Shown here: piece by piece, positions 36,768 through 44,892 of the stretch | Position numbering within the stretch: the stretch's first letter is position 1 | How the letters are laid out: the number at the start of each line of letters is the position of its first letter | Assembly: GCA_903901915.1 (NCBI GenBank) | Contig: CAIUSV010000049.1 | Location: forward strand, 1-64,000 | DNA length: 64,000 nucleotides | From: an uncultured Rhodospirillaceae bacterium | GTDB lineage: Bacteria > Pseudomonadota > Alphaproteobacteria > Rhodospirillales > Magnetospirillaceae | Direction of reading: 5' to 3' | The notes under the pieces: model-generated | What the model saw: the letters and a program-made list of their open reading frames with translations, nothing else | Told to the model about the DNA's origin: nothing | The model's database searches: none | Program-made: the position numbers and the translations under genes

Positions 36768-37235
36768 TCAGCCCCCCACCGGCGGTTTGGGACGCAGCGG
36801 CAGGGTCGGACGGGACTGGAGGGCGCGGGCGCGGATCTCGGCCTCGACGACCTTGTAGGCCTCGGGTTCCCAGATCTGGAAGGTCTGGCCCTTGCCGACG
36901 AAGGCCACCGTCTCGGTGATTCCGGCATGGGCCAGGATGTCCTCGGGCAGGACGATGCGTCCCTCGGGGTCCCAGGGCAACTGGCGGGCGTCGGCGAAGA
37001 TCAGGGACGACAGGTTTTCCTGTTCCGGGCTGAAGGCGTCCAGGGTCTGGGCGCCGTCGGACAGGCGCTCCATGAAGTCCATGCCGCAGCCTTCGATGCA
37101 GGCGCCGGTGAACGAGCGGTAGGCGACGATACCGGGGAACGACTGGCCGGCCAGGGCGGCACGAAAGGTCGCCGGCACCGACGCCCGACCCTTCTTGTCT
37201 ACCCTGTTGACAAATGTGGAGAGGAACAGCGCCAC
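36768..37235 (-). CDS. mraZ: Transcriptional regulator MraZ
   Basis: 155 residues from a GTG at 37235, which fits the family start (VALFLSTFVNRVDKKGRASV); the ATG at 37295 would add 20 unsupported residues. It has two SpoVT/AbrB-like DNA-binding repeats, and the second contains DPEGRIVLPEDI. MraZ is a ring-forming protein that represses its own operon by binding TGGG-type direct repeats upstream, and exactly such an array is seen at 37311-37355. It is the first gene of the dcw cluster. Confidence 0.95.
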   Translation of the reverse strand: MALFLSTFVNRVDKKGRASVPATFRAALAGQSFPGIVAYRSFTGACIEGCGMDFMERLSDGAQTLDAFSPEQENLSSLIFADARQLPWDPEGRIVLPEDILAHAGITETVAFVGKGQTFQIWEPEAYKVVEAEIRARALQSRPTLPLRPKPPVGG

Positions 37236-37310
37236 CCTTGCCCGCCTTGTTCCGAATTGCCCGAACCCGTTTCCCACCCATTCGACGCAATACACCCAGG
37301 GCGCCGATTG

Positions 37311-37355
37311 GTGGGTTTTAGTGGGATAACATGGGTAAATATGGGAGTCAATGGA
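37311..37355 (-). promoter_or_regulatory. MraZ-box array upstream of mraZ
   Basis: On the plus strand: GTGGG (37311), GTGGG (37321), ATGGG (37331), ATGGG (37341) and the degenerate ATGGA (37351), all starting exactly ten bases apart with five-base AT-rich spacers. In E. coli, MraZ is known to bind TGGGN repeats separated by five bases, so this fits an autoregulatory operator. It overlaps the predicted promoter and lies 76-120 bases before the mraZ GTG. Confidence 0.88.
37323..37351 (-). promoter_or_regulatory. Promoter candidate for the dcw operon
   Basis: Minus strand: TTGACT (37351-37346), 17 bases, TATCCC (37328-37323). The elements lie inside the MraZ-box array, so MraZ binding would block polymerase. 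The rest of the spacer between 37236 and 37563 is AT-richer than its surroundings and shows no gene. Confidence 0.55.
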
Positions 37356-37563
37356 TTCGGATAGTAAAACCGTGGGGCGGAGAGTGATTGCCTCAATCTC
37401 GCGAAGTTTTTACCAAAGTACTATAGGAAATTGACGCAATATCTTGATTCTTCGCGATCTTTCTTCGGATGGCCCGTCGGGGCAGGTGAGTTTGTTCCTG
37501 GACCATACCAAGAACATCGCCGTTGCCGCGCCGGATTGGCGAATTGGGAGTGCATGGGAAAGG

Positions 37564-37957
<394 letters not shown>

Positions 37958-37964
37958 AGGGTGC

Positions 37965-37993
37965 ACTGTAGCAACAAGGAGCGACGCTGTCTC
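37965..37993 (-). promoter_or_regulatory. rnpB promoter
   Basis: Minus strand: GAGACA (37993-37988), 17 bases, TACAGT (37970-37965). The spacing to the P1-defined 5' end at about 37957 is what a real start would give. Confidence 0.65.
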
Positions 37994-38021
37994 CCCCTCC
38001 CTGACGGTGGGGGGATTGGTG

Positions 38022-38063
38022 GGGCAAGAACAGATCGGGTGAATGCCCGATGGTTACTTGCCC
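38022..38063. terminator. Nested hairpin after cheZ
   Basis: GGGCAAG (38022-38028) pairs with CTTGCCC (38057-38063), enclosing ATCGGG (38034-38039) with CCCGAT (38046-38051). It lies just past the cheZ stop and before the rnpB promoter. No T-tract follows, so termination is a suggestion. Confidence 0.45.
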
Positions 38064-38071
38064 GTTGTTCT

Positions 38072-38800
38072 TCAGCCGAACAGGCTGTCGATTTCGGCCT
38101 GACTGATTCCTTGGTTTTCCAGCGCCGGGCCGTTGAGCAGCTTGGAATCGTCGTCGCGGTGTTCGTCGAAGATCTTGGGCGAGACATCGGCGATGTTCTC
38201 CGGCCCCCAGATCTCGATCATGGACATGATGCGCTCTTCCACATACTTCAGGGTTTTGACCACCTTGGTGATGCGCTGGCCGGTAATGTCCTGGAAGTTG
38301 CAGGCCTCGAAGATGCTGCCGATGGTGTCGGTGATATCGGCGACCAGGCGACTGACATAGCCGTCGGCGGCGTGGGCCTGGATTTCGGTGCTGATGGCTT
38401 CGATTTTTTCCGCCGCTTCGAGAATCTGTTCGGTGGCGCGTTCGGTGGACGACACGATGGCATCCAGCTCGAAGGCGACGGTGACCAGGCGGTCTTCCTC
38501 GGTCTCGCGCGGCTTCAAGGCGGCGATCTCGGCCTTGGTGTGTTCGATGCAGACCGCCAGGGCGCGCAGCTCGGTCTTGAGCATGGCGACTTCGGCGGCC
38601 TTTTGCGGCATGGAGTCTTCGATGGACGGTTCGGCCGGCGGCGGCTGATCGCCGCGGACAAGCGTGGCGACCGCCTTGACCTCGTCCCGAAGTTCCCGGA
38701 TCGCCTTGAGCACTTCGCTGTTGGAGGCGGACGGACCGCCTTCGCTGCGTTGCTGCAAGCGCTTGATTTCGGCGGTGAACAACTTGCGCTCGGTCATCAT
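38072..38800 (-). CDS. cheZ: Chemotaxis phosphatase CheZ
   Basis: 242 residues from the ATG at 38800, which overlaps the hemerythrin stop (ATGA). It is largely helical. NFQDITGQRITKV carries Asp171 and Gln175, equivalents of the catalytic Asp143/Gln147 of E. coli CheZ, and the C-terminus QAEIDSLFG matches the CheY-binding peptide after a flexible linker. It dephosphorylates CheY-P to reset flagellar switching. No other che genes lie in the window, so it is isolated apart from its coupling to bacteriohemerythrin, an oxygen-binding protein. Confidence 0.9.
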   Translation of the reverse strand: MMTERKLFTAEIKRLQQRSEGGPSASNSEVLKAIRELRDEVKAVATLVRGDQPPPAEPSIEDSMPQKAAEVAMLKTELRALAVCIEHTKAEIAALKPRETEEDRLVTVAFELDAIVSSTERATEQILEAAEKIEAISTEIQAHAADGYVSRLVADITDTIGSIFEACNFQDITGQRITKVVKTLKYVEERIMSMIEIWGPENIADVSPKIFDEHRDDDSKLLNGPALENQGISQAEIDSLFG

Positions 38801-39252
38801 GATTGACTGTCGTCCCTTCTCGCCTGCGGCGACAATTCCACCCTGCCGTTCGCCCGCCCTACCCACGGTTCATAGGATTTATCCGCAACCAGGATATGTT
38901 CGGTCAACCACTTCTTCAAAAAAGCCAGAACATCGGAGCCGAGGGCGTCCCGCTCGCCCGCCCGGTAACCTGCGCTGATGGCCGTCACCTGCCCGGCCAT
39001 CCGGCGATGTTCGTCGCGGTGACCGTCCAGGCCGGGATAGCCGGCCGCCGCCATCGCCTGTTCTTCGCGCCTGAAATGGTGGCCGGCATATTCGGCAAGT
39101 ACGGCGATCACGCTGCCGACCACATCCCGGCTTTGGCCGGTGTCCACGGTGTCGTGCAATTGCGCCAGCAGATCGAAAAGAATGCGGTGATCCGAATCCA
39201 GCGCGGCATCGCCGACGCCATACGATTCGTTCCACGCCGCCCAGGTACCCAC
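38797..39252 (-). CDS. Bacteriohemerythrin
   Basis: A 151-residue four-helix protein with a GTG start at 39252. All the di-iron ligands are in place: His22 (DSDH), His59-x3-Glu63 (HHFRREE), His78-x3-His82 (HRDEHRRM), and His119-x4-Asp124 (HILVAD). It reversibly binds oxygen at a non-heme di-iron site. It is cotranslated with cheZ through a 4-base overlap, which suggests an aerotaxis-related role, though that is inference. It is transcribed from one of two divergent promoters in the spacer shared with the EEP gene. Confidence 0.93.
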   Translation of the reverse strand: MGTWAAWNESYGVGDAALDSDHRILFDLLAQLHDTVDTGQSRDVVGSVIAVLAEYAGHHFRREEQAMAAAGYPGLDGHRDEHRRMAGQVTAISAGYRAGERDALGSDVLAFLKKWLTEHILVADKSYEPWVGRANGRVELSPQARRDDSQS

Positions 39253-39288
39253 CAGCCCCCGCCCCCCGACAGACCTCTCCCCGCCGCC

Positions 39289-39316
39289 ACTATACGCCAG
39301 CCGCGATGGGGTACAA
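39289..39316 (-). promoter_or_regulatory. Promoter of the hemerythrin-cheZ pair
   Basis: Minus strand: TTGTAC (39316-39311), 16 bases, TATAGT (39294-39289). The predicted start near 39282 gives a 30-base leader. Confidence 0.55.
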
Positions 39317-39319
39317 GCA

Positions 39320-39347
39320 TTGCCGGGTCATTCAGGGGCAGTATAGA
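39320..39347 (+). promoter_or_regulatory. Promoter of the EEP-family gene
   Basis: TTGCCG (39320-39325), 16 bases, TATAGA (39342-39347). Its -35 sits four bases from the divergent -35, so the two promoters face away from a common point. Confidence 0.55.
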
Positions 39348-39390
39348 CTTCTGTTTGGGAGTGGGCGTCGTCCGGGGGAATTCCTGCGTG

Positions 39391-40401
39391 ATGCGGTTGC
39401 GAATTGCCACCTTCAACCTGGAAAATCTCGACGACCGTCCCCAGGGCGCCATCGATTTCGACGACCGCGTCGCCGTGCTCCGGCCGCAGTTCCAGCGTTT
39501 GCGCGCCGATGTGCTGTGCCTTCAGGAGGTCAATGCCCACCCCACCATCAAGGGGGGGCCGCGCCTGTTCACCGCGCTGGACCGGGTGCTGGCCGGCACC
39601 GAGTACGAGCACTGGCATCGGGTGGTCAGTCTCAATCGCGGCGGCCAGCGTCCGGCGGACAAGCATAATCTGGCCATCGTGTCCCGGTTTCCGGTCATTT
39701 CGCACCGTCAGGTCTGGCACGATCTGGTGGAGCCTTGCCGGTGGCGGCCGACGCTGGCGACACCCCGCCCGGAAACTGCCGAAGCGGTCGAATGGGACCG
39801 CCCCCTCCTGCTCGCGGTGCTGCTTCTGCCCGACGGGCGGGCCCTGCATGTGATCAACGTCCATCTGCGGGCGCCTCGGGCGGTGTGGCTGTCGGGACAG
39901 AAGGAAAGGTTCGGCCGCTGGCTGTCGGTGGGAGGCTGGGCCGAGGGTTTCTTCCTCGCCAGCGTCAAGCAGGCGGGCCAGGCCCTCGAGGCCCGTCTGC
40001 TGGTCGACGGCATCCTGGACGCCGAGCCGGACGCCCTGATCGCGGTGTGCGGCGACTTCAACGCCACCGACCGTGAAGCCAGCCTGCGCATCGTCCGCGG
40101 CGACGAGGAGGATACCGGCAACGGCCATCTTGCCTCGCGGATGCTGGTGCCGTTGGAACGCACCCTACCCGAAACCCTGCGGTTCTCGGTCATCCACCAT
40201 GGCCATCCCACCATGCTCGATCATATCTTGGTGTCGCGCCCGTTGCTGGGCTGGTACCGCGGGTCCGAGGTCCATAACGAGACCCTGGGAGACGAACTGA
40301 TGTCGCCGCTGGCGGTGCAGGGCACGCCGGAAAGCTACCATGCCCCCGTGGTGGCCGAGTTCGCTCCGCCCGGCAAGGGCGAAAACCCGGGTTCCGCCTA
40401 G
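39391..40401 (+). CDS. Endonuclease/exonuclease/phosphatase (EEP) family protein
   Basis: A 336-residue protein of the DNase I-like fold. The family motifs appear in order: RIATFNLENLDD at the N-terminus, the metal-binding Glu in LCLQEVNAHP, INVHLRAPR, VCGDFNATD, and the C-terminal HPTMLDHILVSR with an Asp-His pair, closing with SYHAPVVAEF. No signal peptide is seen. The substrate (nucleic acid, phospholipid head group or inositol phosphate) cannot be decided. It is preceded by its own promoter, divergent from hemerythrin. Confidence 0.88.
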   Translation: MRLRIATFNLENLDDRPQGAIDFDDRVAVLRPQFQRLRADVLCLQEVNAHPTIKGGPRLFTALDRVLAGTEYEHWHRVVSLNRGGQRPADKHNLAIVSRFPVISHRQVWHDLVEPCRWRPTLATPRPETAEAVEWDRPLLLAVLLLPDGRALHVINVHLRAPRAVWLSGQKERFGRWLSVGGWAEGFFLASVKQAGQALEARLLVDGILDAEPDALIAVCGDFNATDREASLRIVRGDEEDTGNGHLASRMLVPLERTLPETLRFSVIHHGHPTMLDHILVSRPLLGWYRGSEVHNETLGDELMSPLAVQGTPESYHAPVVAEFAPPGKGENPGSA

Positions 40402-40420
40402 CGGTGGGCAAGGCTATAGT
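40392..40420 (+). promoter_or_regulatory. Promoter candidate of the cyclic-nucleotide-gated channel
   Basis: TTCCGC (40392-40397), 17 bases, TATAGT (40415-40420), overlapping the end of the EEP gene. An AAGGGG ribosome-binding site follows at 40431-40436. Confidence 0.5.
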
Positions 40421-40443
40421 ATCGCTCGCCAAGGGGAACGCCG

Positions 40444-41628
40444 ATGACCGAGTGGTTGAAGGGACTGACTGTCGATACACCGTTTCCACCCCGGCGGGCG
40501 GTGGTCTATCGTACCACCTTGGTATTGTGCACCGTGGTGTCCACCGCCTTGTCCATCATCGACACGGTCCCGGACGCCTGGGGCGACTACCTGCCGGCGG
40601 TCAACGCCCTCGGTGCCGTGCTGCTGACGGTTCTGGGTCTCGACTATGTTCTACGGCTTTTGATCGCCCGTCTCGGGCGGGCCGAGGACGAATCGGCGCT
40701 CGGCGCCATGTGGCGCTATGCCATCAGCCCCTATGGCGTGTTCGATTTCCTGGCGGTGGTGCCGTTCCTGGTGGGCCAGGCGTTCAACCTGCCCCATGAT
40801 GTCGAGACATTGTTCGGCATCCTGCGCTTTCTCAAGCTGGCGCGCTATTCCCCGGCGTTGGAAACCCTGGGGGTGGTGGTGCTGCACGAATTGCGGCCGT
40901 TGACCGCGGCGCTGTTCATCATGCTGCTGCTGGCCATCTCGGCCTCGACCCTGCTCTACTTCGCCGAGCGCAGCGTCAATCCCGGTTTCATTTCGGTGCC
41001 CAACGCCATGTGGTGGGCCATCGTCACCCTGTCCACCGTCGGCTATGGCGACGTCACCCCGATCACGGCGGTGGGCAAGATGCTGGGAAGCGTGGTGGCG
41101 GTGATGGGGCTGTGCATGTTCGCCCTGCCGGCATCGATTCTGGCCACCGGTTTCGCCGAGGAGATGCGGCGGCAGAATTTCGTCTCTACTTGGCATCTGG
41201 TGGCCAAGGTACCGTTCTTCACCCGGTTGCAGGCCAACCAGATCGCCGAGATCGCCGGCCTTTTGAAACTCAGCCGCGCCATCAAGGGCGAAGTGCTGAT
41301 GCGCGAAGGCGATACCGGCGAATGCATGTATTTCATCGTCAACGGTCAGGTCGAGGTCAAGGGCAAGGGCGGTACCTTCATCTTGAAGAACGGCGACTTC
41401 TTCGGCGAGATCGCCCTGGTCGAGCGGTGTCGGCGCACCGCCACGGTCAAGGCGCTGACCCGCCTGCAACTGCTGATTCTCGATGCCCGGGATTTCCACA
41501 AGTTCGTCGCCCACGACCATGCCCTGCTGGAGATGATCGGGGAAACCGCGCGCCAGCGCATGGCCATGGACCATATCGTGCCCGAGGTGCCCGACCACAA
41601 GCCCTCCGGCCCCGAGCTGGGGCCTTGA
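40444..41628 (+). CDS. Cyclic-nucleotide-gated potassium channel (MloK1-like)
   Basis: A 394-residue membrane protein. A voltage-sensor-like S1-S4 region (about 20-150; S4 LRFLKLARY has few positive charges) leads to the pore helix and selectivity filter TVGYGD at 198-203, S6 (about 209-232), a short linker, and a cyclic-nucleotide-binding domain (about 256-380). The phosphate-binding cassette is FGEIALVERCRRTATV, with Glu322 and the Arg-Thr pair near 331. The layout matches MlotiK1 of Mesorhizobium, a cAMP-gated K+ channel. Its stop overlaps the DUF1491 gene (TTGA). Confidence 0.9.
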   Translation: MTEWLKGLTVDTPFPPRRAVVYRTTLVLCTVVSTALSIIDTVPDAWGDYLPAVNALGAVLLTVLGLDYVLRLLIARLGRAEDESALGAMWRYAISPYGVFDFLAVVPFLVGQAFNLPHDVETLFGILRFLKLARYSPALETLGVVVLHELRPLTAALFIMLLLAISASTLLYFAERSVNPGFISVPNAMWWAIVTLSTVGYGDVTPITAVGKMLGSVVAVMGLCMFALPASILATGFAEEMRRQNFVSTWHLVAKVPFFTRLQANQIAEIAGLLKLSRAIKGEVLMREGDTGECMYFIVNGQVEVKGKGGTFILKNGDFFGEIALVERCRRTATVKALTRLQLLILDARDFHKFVAHDHALLEMIGETARQRMAMDHIVPEVPDHKPSGPELGP

Positions 41629-41969
41629 GCGAACCCCGTCTGAAAGCGCGGCTGTGGGTTCACGCCGCGATCCGCCAGTGCAGCGTCCTCGGCATCCCGG
41701 CGGTGGTGGTGCGCAAGGGCGACGACGATGCCGGGGCGGTGCTGGTCAAGCTCAATCGCGGCGCCGCCGGCTGCGAGGTGTTCAGTCAGGTCAGGGACGG
41801 GCTCGGCCAGCCGGCATGGTTGCGCGCCACCGGACCCGAACCGGTGGCCGAGGACCGTGCCGACGCCTACATCGCCCGCCAGCGCGACAACGACTATGAT
41901 CTGTGGGTGCTGGAAGTCGAGGATCGCGACGGCCGGGCGCCGTTTCTCGACCGCATCCTGAACGGTTGA
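41625..41969 (+). CDS. DUF1491 family protein
   Basis: 114 residues from a TTG at 41625 (LSEPRLKARLWVHAAIRQC), overlapping the channel stop by three bases. The pattern KARLWVHA...VVRKGDDDAGAVLVKLN matches the alphaproteobacterial DUF1491 family of small soluble proteins. The function is unknown. The overlap indicates cotranslation with the channel gene, but no functional tie is established. Confidence 0.8.
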   Translation: MSEPRLKARLWVHAAIRQCSVLGIPAVVVRKGDDDAGAVLVKLNRGAAGCEVFSQVRDGLGQPAWLRATGPEPVAEDRADAYIARQRDNDYDLWVLEVEDRDGRAPFLDRILNG

Positions 41970-41973
41970 GGTT

Positions 41974-42001
41974 TTGCCGCGTGGGCCAGATGCGCTATGA
42001 A
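41974..42001 (+). promoter_or_regulatory. Promoter candidate of the RidA-like gene
   Basis: TTGCCG (41974-41979), 16 bases, TATGAA (41996-42001). An AGAGGA ribosome-binding site follows before the ATG at 42038. Confidence 0.45.
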
Positions 42002-42037
42002 GCGTGTCTTGCGATTTCATCAGACAGAGGATTGACC

Positions 42038-42412
42038 ATGACCCGTCGCCTGATTTCCTCCGGTTCCTCGTTCGAGGAGGTTGCCGGCTATTCCCGCGCC
42101 GTCCAGCAGGACCCCTGGGTATTCGTGTCCGGCACCTCCGGCTTCAAGGACGGCCAGATCGCCGACGGCGTCGTCGCCCAGGCCGAACAGTGCATCGCCA
42201 CCATCGCCGCGGCGCTGGAACAGGCCGGCAGCTCGTTGGGCGATGTGGTCCGGGTCAAGGCCTACATTACCGAGGCGGGGTTCTTCGAGGCCATCGCCCC
42301 GGTCCTGGGCAAGGCATTCAAGGGGATCCGCCCGGCCAACACCACCATCGTCTGCGGTCTGGTCGATCCCCGCATGAAGGTCGAGATCGAGGTCACGGCG
42401 CTGAAGCGGTAG
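42038..42412 (+). CDS. RidA/YjgF/UK114 family protein
   Basis: 124 residues from the ATG at 42038 (AGAGGA site upstream). The family pattern VFVSGTSGFKDG...DVVRVKAYITEAGFFEAIAPV...VEIEVTALKR is clear, with the C-terminal VEIEVTA strand. Classic RidA deaminates reactive enamine/imine intermediates and carries an Arg in R-x-T/C near residue 100; here the region reads IRPANTTIVCGLVDPRMKVEIE, so the Arg of DPRMKVE is the candidate. It may belong to a non-canonical subgroup. It lies ten bases before the SDR gene. Confidence 0.85.
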   Translation: MTRRLISSGSSFEEVAGYSRAVQQDPWVFVSGTSGFKDGQIADGVVAQAEQCIATIAAALEQAGSSLGDVVRVKAYITEAGFFEAIAPVLGKAFKGIRPANTTIVCGLVDPRMKVEIEVTALKR

Positions 42413-42422
42413 GAGCCCTCCC

Positions 42423-43091
42423 ATGCCCACCGTCCTGATCGTCGGCGCCAGCCGGGGCCTTGGCCTCGAATTCGTCCGTCAGTACGCCGCCGGCGGCTGG
42501 CGGGTGCTGGCCACCGTGCGCGATCCGGCCGGGGGCAGGGTGGTGTCGGAGGCCGGGGCCGAGGTCTATGTCTGCGATGTCGGCGATCCGGCCTCGATCG
42601 CCCGGCTGGCGGCGTCGATGGGTGACACCCGGCTTGATCTTCTGCTCCACAATGCCGGCATCTATGGCGAGCGGCAGCAGTTCGGCGCGGTGGATGGCGA
42701 CGGCTTCCTGCGGGTGATGCGCGTCGATGCCCTGGCCCCGCTCAAGATGGCCGAATCCTTCGCCGACCGTATTGTCGAGGGCGGCATCTTCGCCGCGGTG
42801 TCGTCCAAGATGGGGGCGATGTCGGACAACACCAGCGGCGGCGCCTATGCCTATCGGGCCGCCAAGGCGGCGCTCAACATGGTGATCAAGGGGCTGTCGG
42901 TGGACCTGGCGGCACGCGGCATCTTGACGGTGGCGCTGTCGCCCGGTTGGGTCCGTACCGACATGGGCGGTCCCGACGCACCGTTGGAACCGCCCGAGGC
43001 GGTGGCGGGCATGCGCCGGGTGCTGGCGGGCCTTACCGCCGCCGACAGCGGCGGCTTCATTCACTACGACGGCGAACGGCTGGCCTGGTAG
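42423..43091 (+). CDS. SDR family oxidoreductase
   Basis: A 222-residue short-chain dehydrogenase/reductase. The NAD(P)-binding loop is GASRGLGLEF (residues 8-17) and the NAG motif is HNAGIYG. The active site has Ser (AAVSSKMGAM) and the Y-x3-K pattern in YAYRAAKAALN. The C-terminal LSPGWVRTDMGG follows the common SDR form. The substrate is unknown. It is probably cotranscribed with the RidA-like gene and the next isomerase, suggesting small-molecule or xenobiotic processing. Confidence 0.88.
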   Translation: MPTVLIVGASRGLGLEFVRQYAAGGWRVLATVRDPAGGRVVSEAGAEVYVCDVGDPASIARLAASMGDTRLDLLLHNAGIYGERQQFGAVDGDGFLRVMRVDALAPLKMAESFADRIVEGGIFAAVSSKMGAMSDNTSGGAYAYRAAKAALNMVIKGLSVDLAARGILTVALSPGWVRTDMGGPDAPLEPPEAVAGMRRVLAGLTAADSGGFIHYDGERLAW

Positions 43092-43107
43092 CCGGCAAGG
43101 AGGAAAG

Positions 43108-43710
43108 ATGGGCGAAGCGATCCGGTTCTACTTCGACTTCTCGTCACCCTACAGCTATTTCGCCAGTATCCAGATCGACGAGATCGGCGCCCGCTTCGGC
43201 CGCGAGGTCGAGTGGAAGCCGATCATGATCGGCACGGCGTTCAAGGCGTCGGGCAACCGGCCGCTGGTGGACCAGCCGCTCAAGGGCGACTACTCCCGCC
43301 ATGACTGGGAGCGCATGGCGCGGATGCTGGCGGTACCCTATCGCTTTCCCGATCGCTTTCCGGTGCCGGCTTTGGCGCCGTCGCGGGCGTTCTGGTGGCT
43401 GAACGGGCAGGACAAGGCGCTTGCCCGGCGCTATGCCGGGGCGGTGTTTAACGCCTATTTCGCCGAGAACCGCGATATTTCCGAGGTGGCGGTGGCGACC
43501 GAGCTGGCCGGACGGCTGGGGATCGACGCGGGCGCGCTGGAAGCCGCCATCCAGGACCCGGTGTGGAAGCAGCGCCTGAAGGACGAGACCGATGCCGCCA
43601 TCGCCGTCGGGGTGTTCGGCGCGCCGTTCTTCGTCGTCGACGGCGAGGGCTTCTGGGGCGCCGACCGTCTGGGAATGATCGAGGCGTGGCTGAAGCGTGG
43701 CGGCTGGTGA
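43108..43710 (+). CDS. 2-hydroxychromene-2-carboxylate isomerase-like protein (DsbA/kappa-GST fold)
   Basis: A 200-residue protein. It opens with IRFYFDFSSPYSYFAS (residues 5-20), the glutathione-binding start typical of HCCA isomerases (catalytic Ser in SPYSY), and has FGAPFFVVDGEGFWGADRL near the end. The family acts in aromatic degradation (naphthalene) and as kappa-class GST-like enzymes. It lies 16 bases after the SDR gene. No aromatic-ring dioxygenase genes are visible, so its substrate is open. Confidence 0.85.
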   Translation: MGEAIRFYFDFSSPYSYFASIQIDEIGARFGREVEWKPIMIGTAFKASGNRPLVDQPLKGDYSRHDWERMARMLAVPYRFPDRFPVPALAPSRAFWWLNGQDKALARRYAGAVFNAYFAENRDISEVAVATELAGRLGIDAGALEAAIQDPVWKQRLKDETDAAIAVGVFGAPFFVVDGEGFWGADRLGMIEAWLKRGGW

Positions 43711-43834
43711 GGGGCGTCCGCCACCCGGCAAAACCTGCCCAGTTGACCCTGCCGGCCGGGTCTGGCGAAATAGCGCCTATCGTTGTCCGACGCCCTGGGC
43801 GTAGGATGGCGCGCCATATTCAGGCCGGGACCCC

Positions 43835-44266
43835 ATGAAGATTTCCGGGATCGGCTCCAAGGGCACCGTAGGCGGTGCCCGCAGGACCGAAAAAAGCGAA
43901 GGCAAGGGCGAGTTCAAGCGGGCGCTCATCGATTCCATGGATTCGATGGAGGAGGCGCATGCCGTCGAGGCGCCCACCGGCATGACCGGCGTCGATGCCC
44001 TGTTGCTGGTGCAGCAGGTCGATGGCTCGGTCGAGCGCGAGGCGCGGCGCCGCCTGGTGTCGCGCGGCGAGGAACTGCTTGACGGGCTGGAAGACCTGCG
44101 CCATGGCCTGCTGATGGGCGAAATTCCCAGGGACAAGATGATGGCGCTGGCCCAGACGGTCCGCTCGCGCCGCGAGACCTGCGGCGATCCCCGGTTGGGC
44201 GCCCTGCTCGACGAAATCGAGCTGCGGGTCGAGGTCGAACTGGCCAAGTTGTCGCCCCGAGCCTGA
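43835..44266 (+). CDS. fliX: Flagellar assembly regulator FliX
   Basis: A 143-residue protein starting MKISGIGSKGTVGG. The segments TGMTGVDALLLVQQVDG and RRRLVSRGEELLDGLEDLRHGLLMGEIP are the conserved FliX core. In Caulobacter FliX is a trans-acting factor that ties assembly of the class II flagellar structures to class III/IV gene expression through FlbD. Here it is not in a flagellar operon: an isomerase precedes it and dksA follows. Confidence 0.88.
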   Translation: MKISGIGSKGTVGGARRTEKSEGKGEFKRALIDSMDSMEEAHAVEAPTGMTGVDALLLVQQVDGSVEREARRRLVSRGEELLDGLEDLRHGLLMGEIPRDKMMALAQTVRSRRETCGDPRLGALLDEIELRVEVELAKLSPRA

Positions 44267-44294
44267 TCCATTTGCCATCGGTCGAAGACGGCGC

Positions 44295-44323
44295 TTGCGG
44301 GGGTGCGTCCCGATCCATATATT
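44295..44323 (+). promoter_or_regulatory. dksA promoter
   Basis: TTGCGG (44295-44300), 17 bases, TATATT (44318-44323), one of the best sigma-70 matches in the window. The predicted start near 44330 gives a 34-base leader with GAGGGA before the ATG. Confidence 0.65.
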
Positions 44324-44363
44324 GCGCAGCGACTTAAGACAGTCCGAGATTTCGAGGGATCGG

Positions 44364-44780
44364 ATGACCGTCACGTTGCCCAAGGATTACCGTCCGTCCG
44401 AGAATGAGACCTTCATGAACGAAACCATGAAGGAGTATTTCCGTATGAAGCTGCTGCGGTGGCGTGCCGAACTCCTGCGCGAGTCCGACGAAACCTTGCA
44501 GCATCTTCAGGAAGGCGGCTTGCAGGAACCCGATATCGCCGATCGCGCCTCCGCCGAGGCCGACCGTGCCCTTGAGTTGCGCACCCGCGACCGCGAGCGC
44601 AAGCTGATCGCCAAGATCGACGCCGCCATGCTGCGCATTCAGGACGGCAGCTACGGTTTCTGCGAGGAGACTGGCGAACCCATCAGCATCCGGCGTCTCG
44701 AAGCGCGCCCCATCGCCACGCTCTCCATCGAGGCCCAGGAGCGTCACGAGCGCCTGGAACGCACCCACCGCGAAGACTGA
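44364..44780 (+). CDS. dksA: RNA polymerase-binding transcription factor DksA, one-cysteine variant
   Basis: 138 residues from the ATG at 44364 (GAGGGA site). Residues about 25-85 form the DksA coiled coil with aspartates near the tip (ASAEADRALELRTRDRERK). The C-terminal zinc-finger region reads GFCEETGEPISIRRLEARP. It keeps only Cys100 of the usual four, a variant known from alphaproteobacterial DksA proteins. The family binds the RNA polymerase secondary channel and works with ppGpp. Confidence 0.92.
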   Translation: MTVTLPKDYRPSENETFMNETMKEYFRMKLLRWRAELLRESDETLQHLQEGGLQEPDIADRASAEADRALELRTRDRERKLIAKIDAAMLRIQDGSYGFCEETGEPISIRRLEARPIATLSIEAQERHERLERTHRED

Positions 44781-44807
44781 GACTTTCCTGCCCTCGATCG
44801 CCGGCTC

Positions 44808-44823
44808 GTCCCCAAACGGGGAC
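44808..44823. terminator. Small hairpin after dksA
   Basis: GTCCCC-AAAC-GGGGAC, 28 bases past the dksA stop. There is no T-run, so it is a weak terminator at best. Confidence 0.35.
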
Positions 44824-44849
44824 TGCGCCCGCGCCCCATGTCGCGGATG

Positions 44850-44865
44850 ATTGACCACGGTCAAT
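44850..44865. promoter_or_regulatory. FNR/FixK-like palindrome upstream of a small membrane protein
   Basis: Perfect palindrome ATTGACC-AC-GGTCAAT, that is TTGAC-N4-GTCAA, one base off the TTGAT-N4-ATCAA consensus in each arm. It ends 27 bases before the ATG at 44893. It could be an operator for a CRP/FNR-family regulator; the binding protein is not in the window. Confidence 0.45.
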
Positions 44866-44892
44866 ATCGACGCCTCGATTGGGGAGAGGAAA

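Noticed and set aside
37311-37355. CRISPR-like short direct repeats
   Set aside because: Five-base units with five-base spacers are MraZ boxes, not CRISPR repeats.
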